A stretch of 8,162 nucleotides of DNA from CAYMKE01 sp964345135. Its GTDB lineage: Bacteria > Bacteroidota > Bacteroidia > Bacteroidales > JBBRXJ01. Positions 1 through 5,691 of the stretch are shown one piece after another; positions within the stretch are counted from its first letter, which is position 1, and the number at the start of each line of letters is the position of its first letter. Below the pieces are notes generated by a model that did no database searches, was not told the origin of the DNA, and saw only the letters and a program-made list of their open reading frames with translations. The stretch covers positions 1 to 8,162 of the forward strand of contig CAYFQI010000128.1 of NCBI GenBank assembly GCA_964345135.1. Direction: 5' to 3'. Both the position numbers and the translations under genes were made by a program.

Positions 1-55
1 TGAAAAAATCATACAATAAATTTAAATGAATCAAAGTATTTTAGTAAAACAAATA

Positions 56-63
56 TAAATTTG
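56..63 (+). promoter_or_regulatory. Bacteroidota-type -7 promoter element (TAAATTTG)
   Basis: TAAATTTG matches the Bacteroidota housekeeping sigma -7 consensus TAnnTTTG exactly and lies 23 bases before the ATG of the coiled-coil gene, leaving a short leader. No clear -33 TTTG is visible at the usual 19-21 base spacing upstream, so the call rests on the -7 box and its position. Confidence 0.6.
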
Positions 64-86
64 CATTTTTAAAAACTTACTTTAAC

Positions 87-1010
87 ATGGCACAAAATTA
101 TAACAACAGTGATTCTTCATCTAAAAAAATGAGGATCATTGTAATCATCCTCGCTATTATAGCAGGAGTATTGATCTTTGGATATATATATCAACGGAAT
201 GAATACAATAAACTGGAAGCGGAGAGCAAAAAAGTCCAGGATTATTTAAATTCAGAAAAAGATTCTTTGGAAAAAGAATTATTCACGTTAAGAGATTCAT
301 ATGAATCTCTTGAAACAGCCAATGACACGCTGAATAAAAAAATATCGATGCAACGTTCAAAAATAGAACGCTTGTTAAGAATCAATGCTGTCAATGTATC
401 AACATTACGGGAATATAAAAAAGAGATTGGTACTCTACGGTCTGTCTTAAAAGATTTTGTCGCTCAAATTGACTCGCTAAATCAATTGAATCAACAATTA
501 ATGACTGAAAATAAAGAGGTTAAGACAGAGCTAAATGAAACCCAGGCAAAGAAAGAAGAGCTGGAAAAATCGAAAGAAGAACTAACCACGAAGGTGAAAA
601 AAGCAGAAGCCCTGGTGGCAAAAAATATTGAAGCCGTGGGCCTCAATAAACGAAGCAAAGCAAAAGATGATGTAGATGACATCGTGAAACTCAGGGTGTG
701 TTATACACTAAGGGAAAATGCCATTGCAAAACCAGGCGAACGGTATATTTACCTGAGAGTAGTAAGGCCCGACAGCTCTGTACTTACAACTTCTACAGAA
801 AACATAATGAATTTTGATAACAATAAACTCATTTATAGTGCAAAACGACAGGTAAATTATGAAAACCAGGACATCAGCATGTGCATTTATTATGACAATA
901 AAGAAGGTGAATTGGTGCCCGGGACTTATAATGTATATTTATATTCAGAGGGATACCTGATCGGCGAGACAAAATTCACACTTAAAGAAAGTGGATTTCT
1001 TTTCTTTTAA
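87..1010 (+). CDS. membrane-anchored coiled-coil protein, function unknown
   Basis: I do not recognise a named family. The 307-residue product starts with a short polar, Ser/Lys-rich cytoplasmic-looking stretch (residues 1-15), followed by one hydrophobic segment (about 17-35, IIVIILAIIAGVLIFGYIY) that reads as a signal anchor. Residues about 36-180 are rich in Glu, Lys, Leu and Gln with heptad-like spacing, consistent with a long coiled coil, probably on the periplasmic side. Residues about 195-307 look like a compact beta-rich domain (alternating hydrophobic pattern, with PGERYIYLRVVRPD and PGTYNVYLYSEGYLIG). The overall plan of anchor, coiled coil and terminal beta domain suggests an envelope scaffold or spacer, but that is inference. 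It has its own -7 box at 56-63. The gap to ribE is 19 bases, so co-transcription with ribE is possible. The ATG at 87 is the first in frame and keeps the hydrophobic segment near the N terminus. Confidence 0.85.
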   Translation: MAQNYNNSDSSSKKMRIIVIILAIIAGVLIFGYIYQRNEYNKLEAESKKVQDYLNSEKDSLEKELFTLRDSYESLETANDTLNKKISMQRSKIERLLRINAVNVSTLREYKKEIGTLRSVLKDFVAQIDSLNQLNQQLMTENKEVKTELNETQAKKEELEKSKEELTTKVKKAEALVAKNIEAVGLNKRSKAKDDVDDIVKLRVCYTLRENAIAKPGERYIYLRVVRPDSSVLTTSTENIMNFDNNKLIYSAKRQVNYENQDISMCIYYDNKEGELVPGTYNVYLYSEGYLIGETKFTLKESGFLFF

Positions 1011-1029
1011 TCAATAAATACAAATCATT

Positions 1030-1677
1030 ATGTTTTCAGGAATTGTCGAAGAGGCTGGACAAGTCACGAATATAAGGCACGAGGGAGAAAATATTCATTT
1101 TTCTGTTTCCTGCTCATTTGTAGATGAATTGCATATTGACCAGAGCATAGCACATAACGGCGTATGTCTCACGGTAGTAGAAAAAACAGGGAAAGATTAT
1201 ACTGTTACTGCCATCAAAGAAACGCTCATTAAGTCAAACCTGGGCGACCTGGGCATAAATGACAAGGTCAATCTCGAACGAAGCATGAAAGCAGACAGCC
1301 GTATTGACGGCCATTTTGTGCAGGGCCATGTAGACCAGGTTGCTGTTTGCTCTGATGTAAGGGAAGAAGACGGCAGCTGGTATTTCACGTTTGAATACGA
1401 GCCACGAAAATCCGATTATACAACAGTTGAAAAAGGATCTATATCTGTAAATGGAGTGAGTTTAACGGTTGTCAATTCAAAGAAAAATTCATTCCAGGTG
1501 GCCATCATCCCTTATACTTACGAGATAACCAACTTTCACGAGTTCAAACCCGGCACGAGAGTAAACCTGGAATTTGATATCATCGGTAAATACATCAGTA
1601 AAATCATACAGGAGAAACTGGATAACAGAATCCAACACCACCTGTCCCGGGATAATAACAAATCTGTAGGCAAATAA
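1030..1677 (+). CDS. ribE: riboflavin synthase, alpha chain
   Basis: Catalyses dismutation of two 6,7-dimethyl-8-ribityllumazine molecules to riboflavin plus a pyrimidine, the last step of riboflavin synthesis, in the cytoplasm. The 215-residue length fits the family. Two tandem lumazine-binding barrels are visible. The first starts with MFSGIVEEAG (1-10), where the family has MFTGIVE, and carries SIAHNGVCLTV (39-49, with the conserved Ser and Cys) and LERSMKADSRIDGHFVQGHVD (82-102, containing the GGHxVQGHVD-like hallmark). The second carries GSISVNGVSLTVV (136-148) and IPYTYEITN (about 160-168, in place of the common IPHT motif). The tail FDIIGKYI matches the end of the second barrel. The last 20 or so residues are a polar extension. 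The lycopene cyclase gene begins 4 bases after its stop codon, so the two are almost surely co-transcribed. No FMN riboswitch is visible in the 19-base gap upstream. The gene is called ribE, ribC or ribB depending on the organism. Confidence 0.96.
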   Translation: MFSGIVEEAGQVTNIRHEGENIHFSVSCSFVDELHIDQSIAHNGVCLTVVEKTGKDYTVTAIKETLIKSNLGDLGINDKVNLERSMKADSRIDGHFVQGHVDQVAVCSDVREEDGSWYFTFEYEPRKSDYTTVEKGSISVNGVSLTVVNSKKNSFQVAIIPYTYEITNFHEFKPGTRVNLEFDIIGKYISKIIQEKLDNRIQHHLSRDNNKSVGK

Positions 1678-1681
1678 TTTA

Positions 1682-2404
1682 ATGAAATCAACACAGCATG
1701 AATTAAGCCATATTGTTTACCTTTTATTGTTAGTTATCACCCTCTTTTACCCGTTCATTAAAAGTTTTGAACACCGGCTACGCATGTACCGGAAATGGAA
1801 ACACATATTTCCTGCTGTTATCTTAACTTCCCTATTATTCATTATATGGGATTATTGGTTTGTCCGACAATCAGTATGGCATTTTAATGATCATTATATC
1901 CTGGGGGTTAAATTATTTCAATTGCCCGTGGAAGAATGGCTGTTTTTTATCATCATCCCGTATGCATGCTTTTTTATTTATGAAGTAACCCGCTATTTTT
2001 TCCGTTTAAAAAGGTTTAAAGAACTATTTTTCGGTTTGCATTTTATATTGATCATTGCTTTTCTGTTCTTAGGGTTTTGGTACCAGGAATATTTATATAC
2101 ATTCGTTTGTTTCATTACTGCTGCCTGCCTGATGATAATCATGGGGTTTATACAATTTATAAAAAAACGCCTGCCCTATTTTTACGTGTCATGGTTTTTA
2201 ACACTTATTCCATTCCTGTTCATCAATGGCGTACTTACATATCTTCCCGTGGTGGTGTATAATAATGAACAAATAACTGGTATGCGCTTACTCAGCATAC
2301 CAGTTGAGGATGTAGTGTACCTGTTGATTTTGATGTTTATTAATTTTAGCATTTATGAAATTTTGAAATCTCTGTATGGAAGAAAAATTACATTTAAACG
2401 TTGA
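1682..2404 (+). CDS. crtYcd: lycopene cyclase, CrtYcd type (fused tandem repeats)
   Basis: An integral membrane protein of 240 residues with about six or seven hydrophobic helices. It contains two copies of the lycopene cyclase domain, equivalent to the separate CrtYc and CrtYd subunits of actinobacteria. Repeat one has a WDYWFV....VWHFNDHYILGVKL stretch (56-78) leading into PVEEWLFF (82-89). Repeat two has INGVLTYLPVVVYNN (about 182-196), ITGMRLLSIPVED (about 198-210) and a following helix. The PxEE/PxED motifs are the family signature and are thought to provide the acidic catalytic residues. The expected reaction is beta-cyclisation of the linear carotenoid lycopene, giving a beta-carotene or related pigment. 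Some Bacteroidota homologues are known only by domain, so the exact substrate is inferred. The gene starts 4 bases after ribE and overlaps ispH by 29 bases. No phytoene synthase or desaturase gene lies in the window, so those must be elsewhere if the pathway is complete. Confidence 0.88.
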   Translation: MKSTQHELSHIVYLLLLVITLFYPFIKSFEHRLRMYRKWKHIFPAVILTSLLFIIWDYWFVRQSVWHFNDHYILGVKLFQLPVEEWLFFIIIPYACFFIYEVTRYFFRLKRFKELFFGLHFILIIAFLFLGFWYQEYLYTFVCFITAACLMIIMGFIQFIKKRLPYFYVSWFLTLIPFLFINGVLTYLPVVVYNNEQITGMRLLSIPVEDVVYLLILMFINFSIYEILKSLYGRKITFKR

Positions 2405-3230
2405 CATTGATCCCAAAAGTGGTTTTTGTTTTGGAGTAACAAAAGCCATTAAAATGGCAGAAAAAATATTAGACAAAGGTGAAAATGTTTTTTCTATCGG
2501 GCAAATTGTCCACAATGAAAAAGAAGTGGAACGCCTTAGGCAAAAAGGCCTTCATGTAATTAACCGGGAAGATTTGAAAAACATACACGGCAAAACTGTT
2601 ATTTTTCGTGCCCATGGCGAACCTCCTTCAACATATCAAACAGCAGCGCATAATAATAACAGGATCATTGATGCCACGTGTTCCATCATTTTGAATATTC
2701 ATAAAAAAATCAAACAATCAAACGGGAAAAACAAGCCCATCTATATTTTTGGTAAACACAATCACCCCGAAGTAATTGGTTTGAGCGGGAGGGTAAAACA
2801 AGGCGTGATCGTATTTGAACATATTGATGAGTTGAATTTAGACAAAATACCCAAAAACATTATCTTATACAGTCAGACCACGAAAGATTTAAAAGAATTC
2901 CAAAACATCATTCAAACATTTAAAACAAATGGTATCCGTGTTGAAGTGCACGATACCATTTGCAGGCACGTGGCAAACAGGAAAGACGAATTACGAAACT
3001 TTTGCAAAGAACATGATAAGATGGTTTTTATCGCAGGCAAAAAATCATCCAACGGGAAAGTACTATTCAATATTTGTGAAAAAGTAAATGCCAGTACATT
3101 CTTTATTACCTCGCCTGACGAGCTTAAAAAAAGCTGGTTTGTAAAACATGAAAACATTGGAATAGCCGGGGCCACTTCAACATCGCAATGGTTGATGGAA
3201 AACGTGAAAGATATCCTTGAAAAATATTAA
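2376..3230 (+). CDS. ispH: 4-hydroxy-3-methylbut-2-enyl diphosphate reductase (IspH/LytB)
   Basis: The last enzyme of the MEP isoprenoid pathway. It is a cytoplasmic [4Fe-4S] enzyme that reduces HMBPP to IPP and DMAPP. All three cluster cysteines are present: C18 in SGFCFGV, C102 in DATC and C196 in HDTIC. Substrate-binding residues are also visible: H46 (IVHNEKEV), H80 (RAHGEPP), H130 and E132 (NHPEV), T168/T169 (SQTT), and S225/N226 (KKSSNGK). The closing motif is GATSTSQWLME (265-275). Bacteroidota-type IspH proteins usually have GATSTP there, so the Ser at the Pro position is a small deviation. The length of 284 fits the family. The ATG at 2376 lies inside the end of the lycopene cyclase gene. 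It is preferred because only 16 residues precede the conserved GFCFGV and no later start would preserve it. The 29-base overlap suggests translational coupling to the cyclase. No terminator is obvious in the 90 bases that follow. Confidence 0.96.
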   Translation: MEEKLHLNVDIDPKSGFCFGVTKAIKMAEKILDKGENVFSIGQIVHNEKEVERLRQKGLHVINREDLKNIHGKTVIFRAHGEPPSTYQTAAHNNNRIIDATCSIILNIHKKIKQSNGKNKPIYIFGKHNHPEVIGLSGRVKQGVIVFEHIDELNLDKIPKNIILYSQTTKDLKEFQNIIQTFKTNGIRVEVHDTICRHVANRKDELRNFCKEHDKMVFIAGKKSSNGKVLFNICEKVNASTFFITSPDELKKSWFVKHENIGIAGATSTSQWLMENVKDILEKY

Positions 3231-3320
3231 AAACACTCATCATTATTCATATAATTCAAAATGATAATATAAAATTCGTTATTTTTATAGCGCACAAATA
3301 TTAAACTTATTTTTATTACT

Positions 3321-4622
3321 ATGTTGATTTATACACCACACATCACGAACCGGATAAAATATATTTTTGAATTCATTTTTATTGATATTCTACAATTAAC
3401 AATTGAATTCACTGATAACAAGGAGTATTTTATTCAGGCCAAAGAGCCTAAAATAAATTACTCACGAAACAAACTTAACGATGAATTATTTCTTTATGCG
3501 AATTCATTATTATTTGACAAAGAGGTAAAACCTCAGAATATTATCATTACCAAATGGAAACAATACAAAACATTTTTTCAATCAGACAATGTTTCATTTT
3601 TACCATTCGATATTTTTGCTGCATCGTTTTACCTGGTTTCCAGGTATGAAGAAATATTACCTTATAAACCTGACATTCACGGACGATTTAAAGCCGGAAA
3701 AAGTCTCGCATATCAAAAAGGATTTTTGCAATCCCCGGTAATTGACGAGTGGGTCATGGAATTAAAAGAAAAAATTCAACGTGTGTATCCCAGACTTAAG
3801 ATACCCCAACGTTATTTCAAACATCTTCCTACCATAGATATTGATAACGCATATGCTTATTTGTACAAAGGACTCGTTCGGACTGTCGGGGCTACTGCAC
3901 GTTCAATGTTCCACCTTGACTTTAAAGACAATGTTGAACGTACAAAAGTATTAGCGAAAAATCAAAAAGACCCGTTTGATAATTACGAATACATGGACAT
4001 ATTGCACAACCAATATGGTACATCCCCTTTATATTTTTTTCATGTAGGGGATTATGGTAAATATGACCGAAACATTTCGTTTGACAATGAATCGGTCAGA
4101 AAGCTCATCAAGCAAAAATCGGAAGAAGCAGAAGTCGGAATCATCCCTTCTTATAAGTCAGCTAAAAAAGTGAAACTGTTAAGAAAAGAAGTGCACAGGA
4201 TGTCTAACCTTATTAATTATCCTGTAAAAAAAGCCAGGCAGCATTACATCCGGCTAAGCCTCCCGCGAACATATCACCAGTTTATTGAAGCCGGGATCAA
4301 TGAAGATTATTCCATGGGATATCCTTCAGAACCAGGATTTCGTGCCGGAACATGCACTCCGTTTTATTATTTTGACCTGCAAAACGACCAAAAAACAGAC
4401 TTAAAGATAATCCCGTTTGCAATCATGGATAGTACATTCAAATATCATTATCATATAAAACCCGGCCAGGCATTTGATCAGATCAATGAGATTGTGGAAA
4501 AGACAAAACATGTTAATGGCCAGTTTGTAAGCCTCTGGCACAATGAATCATTTGGAAACAGGGGCAAAGATACCGGCTGGAAACATTTATATGAAGAAAT
4601 CATGAAGAAGCTGCACAGGTGA
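3321..4622 (+). CDS. polysaccharide deacetylase-like protein (Bacteroidota DUF7033-type)
   Basis: A 433-residue protein with no signal peptide. It resembles a Bacteroidota family in which an N-terminal domain (about 1-165, with FDIFAASFYLVSRYEE at 96-111) precedes a divergent NodB/polysaccharide-deacetylase barrel. Motifs seen, in order: TIDIDNAY (171-178), standing for the TFDDG motif with the catalytic and metal aspartates; GIIPSYKS (273-280), where I recall relatives as GIHPSYxS; RQHYIRLSLPRTY (306-318); GFRAGTCTPF (339-348); IMDST (368-372); and SLWHNES (404-410). The Ile at 275 replaces the histidine I would expect as a metal ligand, so hydrolase activity is uncertain. It is likely to act on an envelope or capsule glycan precursor, by family inference only. 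It follows ispH by 90 bases. A near-consensus -7 box (TATTTTTA, 3280-3287) lies in that gap, so it may have its own promoter. The first 50 codons are more AT-rich than the rest. Confidence 0.78.
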   Translation: MLIYTPHITNRIKYIFEFIFIDILQLTIEFTDNKEYFIQAKEPKINYSRNKLNDELFLYANSLLFDKEVKPQNIIITKWKQYKTFFQSDNVSFLPFDIFAASFYLVSRYEEILPYKPDIHGRFKAGKSLAYQKGFLQSPVIDEWVMELKEKIQRVYPRLKIPQRYFKHLPTIDIDNAYAYLYKGLVRTVGATARSMFHLDFKDNVERTKVLAKNQKDPFDNYEYMDILHNQYGTSPLYFFHVGDYGKYDRNISFDNESVRKLIKQKSEEAEVGIIPSYKSAKKVKLLRKEVHRMSNLINYPVKKARQHYIRLSLPRTYHQFIEAGINEDYSMGYPSEPGFRAGTCTPFYYFDLQNDQKTDLKIIPFAIMDSTFKYHYHIKPGQAFDQINEIVEKTKHVNGQFVSLWHNESFGNRGKDTGWKHLYEEIMKKLHR

Positions 4623-4747
4623 AAGAAATTAAATCATTAAATTTTCTTTACATGAAAATCAATATACAATATTACAGCTATAAAAATATGCTACTATTAC
4701 TAATGTCTTGTATTTAATTGTTTTTAAGTATCATTGTGCTTATTCGT
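4623..4747. other. AT-rich gap after the deacetylase-like gene
   Basis: No gene is seen. Right after the stop codon, about 4622-4650 holds an imperfect AT-only inverted repeat (AAAGAAATTAAAT against AAATTTTCTTT), which could be a weak terminator for the preceding gene, although it has no GC pairs. The remainder shows no recognisable signal. Confidence 0.4.
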
Positions 4748-5262
4748 TCAAAACAACTTGTCTGATAAACCCATCAGATTATAAGAAGTTTCAGGATCGC
4801 ATTTTCTAAACGCAATATAGTATAATAATAGCAAAAAGTACATTGAAAGCTATTTTGTAATCCCCAAGTACATTTTTTAATATGTTTATTTTTAATTTTC
4901 CGATGGTCATATGGAAACTTTTTCTTTTTTTCTATAAGCCATGTATATGTAAAACAGAGGCTATACCAGATAGAATAAAAATAATTACCAGGTATGTTAT
5001 TAAAAATATTCCCAAAATTTATATTATTGAACTATTAAAACCAAAATCAAAAAACGGTTTAACCTCGTGTTCGATGGCATATTCTTTGATCTTTTCAGCT
5101 TCTTTTATTTCAACATATTCGAAATCTTTTGACTCCTGAATGTTTTTCCAAACCTGGTGATGAGTTTTATTTTTTTGTCCGGCTCAATCCCTAAAACAAA
5201 TTGTTTACATCCTTGTATACAAATATAGCATTTTTATTGAAAAGCGAACCAAAGCATGTGGC
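4748..5262 (-). pseudogene. decayed membrane-protein gene, family not recognised
   Basis: No intact gene lies here, but successive minus-strand frames read like coding sequence. Reading leftwards, 5262-5194 gives CFGSLFNKNAIFVYKDVNN. Around 5193-5165 a second frame gives FVLGIEPDKK. From 5183 to 4809 a third frame gives an acidic, Lys-rich stretch (HHQVWKNIQESKDFEYVEIK, then EHEVKPFFDFGF). This is followed by a TAA (5019-5021), a strongly hydrophobic segment (FLITYLVIIFILSGIASVL), a TAG (4932-4934), then MTIGKLKINILKNVLGDYK and a second hydrophobic segment, up to a TAG at 4806-4808. A further frame from 4843 to 4748 continues hydrophobic and then polar (FRKCDPETSYNLMGLSDKLF). The frame change near 5170 falls in an A-rich run, a common slip site. 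The inferred ancestor is a small protein with two membrane helices. The frames were pieced together by eye, so chance is not excluded. Confidence 0.4.
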
Positions 5263-5326
5263 TTAAAAGAAGGCTGGCTGTAGGCTTGTTAGGCCTTCCG
5301 CATGTGAAGGATTTATTATTAATTAA

Positions 5327-5500
5327 ATATCGCAAGATATAAAAAAACTGAAATTATTCACCGATCATCTTTTATTATTCGAGTCGAATAATTATGAAGT
5401 TGCATATTTGTCAAAAATCAAACTTCAATTGAGATTACTTCATACTGACAGGCCTAAAGAACGCTATCTGGTTTTAGCCAAAGCGATGATTAAAACGTGA
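5327..5500 (+). pseudogene. 57-codon start-less coding-like frame, possible gene 3' end
   Basis: Between an in-frame TAA (5324-5326) and a TGA (5498-5500) lies an open frame with protein-like composition, including KKLKLFTDHLLLFESNNYEV followed by AYLSKIKLQLRLLHTDRPKE and RYLVLAKAMIKT. It has no ATG, GTG or other convincing start except an ATG seven codons from its end. Just upstream, in another frame, 5256-5342 starts with ATG (MWLKRRLAVGLLGLPHVKDL) and runs into a TAA that overlaps this frame within an A-rich run. A single frameshift there would join the two into a protein of about 80 residues. The frame ends seven bases before a hairpin terminator. I do not recognise the family. It could be the surviving 3' end of a lost gene, or chance. 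Confidence 0.3.
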
Positions 5501-5506
5501 TAAACG

Positions 5507-5547
5507 AAAAAAGCCAGATTTTGAATTCACAAGATACTGGCTTTTTT
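5507..5547 (-). terminator. strong rho-independent terminator, usable in both directions
   Basis: AAAAAAGCCAG (5507-5517) pairs perfectly with CTGGCTTTTTT (5537-5547). Beyond a one-base bulge the stem continues inside for six more pairs (one of them G-U), leaving a six-base AATTCA loop. Both flanks are runs of A or T, so a U-tract follows the stem on either strand. On the minus strand it begins 10 bases after the tRNA-Pro 3' end and is the natural terminator of that gene. On the plus strand it would end any transcript coming through the remnant frame at 5327-5500. Confidence 0.85.
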
Positions 5548-5556
5548 TAGTGTTTG

Positions 5557-5630
5557 TCGGGATGGCGAGACTTGAACTCGCGACCTCCACGTCCCGAACG
5601 TGGCGCGCTACCTGACTGCGCTACATCCCG
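5557..5630 (-). tRNA. tRNA-Pro, anticodon CGG
   Basis: The minus strand folds into a complete 74-nucleotide cloverleaf. The acceptor CGGGATG pairs with CATCCCG, followed by discriminator A. The D arm is GCGC...GCGC with loop AGTCAGGTA. The anticodon stem CCACG/CGTGG encloses loop TTCGGGA, giving anticodon CGG. The T arm is GCGAG TTCAAGT CTCGC. C1-G72 with A73 is the usual bacterial proline tRNA identity. The 3' CCA is not encoded (CAA follows), so it must be added by CCA-adding enzyme. It reads proline codon CCG. A -7 promoter box lies 22 bases upstream and a strong terminator 10 bases downstream, so it appears to be a single-gene transcript between hldA and the decayed region. Confidence 0.97.
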
Positions 5631-5652
5631 ATAGTAATAGTGAGAGACGGTG

Positions 5653-5660
5653 CAAATTTA
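5653..5660 (-). promoter_or_regulatory. -7 promoter element for tRNA-Pro (TAAATTTG)
   Basis: Read on the minus strand, TAAATTTG fits the Bacteroidota -7 consensus TAnnTTTG exactly. It lies 22 bases before the tRNA 5' end, allowing a short 5' leader for RNase P removal. No strong -33 TTTG is visible. It sits in the 61-base gap between the hldA stop codon and the tRNA. Confidence 0.6.
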
Positions 5661-5691
5661 ACCATTTATTCATTAAATCCATTGCAGGTAA

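Noticed and set aside
1011..1029. FMN riboswitch ahead of riboflavin synthase
   Set aside because: The gap is only 19 bases and none of the conserved RFN element sequence is present there.
3123..3227. IspH closing motif GATSTSQW instead of the more usual GATSTP
   Set aside because: All cluster cysteines and the key His, Glu, Thr and Asn residues are intact. A single Pro to Ser change next to the substrate loop is more likely normal variation than loss of function.
4761..4778. Short hairpin TCTGAT-AAACCC-ATCAGA
   Set aside because: The six-pair stem has few GC pairs and no following T-run, and it lies inside the degraded coding remnant. It is not a credible terminator or RNA element.
4882..5139. 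An 85-codon open frame on the plus strand starting with ATG
   Set aside because: Its Phe/Ile/Lys/Ser-rich product looks like the antisense of the minus-strand remnant, whose frame has a far more protein-like composition. It has no promoter box and no recognisable domain.
4809..5183. Stop codon read-through or recoding of the minus-strand frame
   Set aside because: Both TAA and TAG occur in the frame, which also lacks a usable start, and the adjoining segments need frameshifts. Gene decay explains this better than recoding.
5220..5227. TATATTTG on the minus strand, an exact -7 promoter consensus
   Set aside because: It falls inside the coding-like stretch NAIFVYKDV of the minus-strand remnant, and the first ATG after it is followed at once by a stop codon. 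AT-rich DNA gives this 8-mer by chance.
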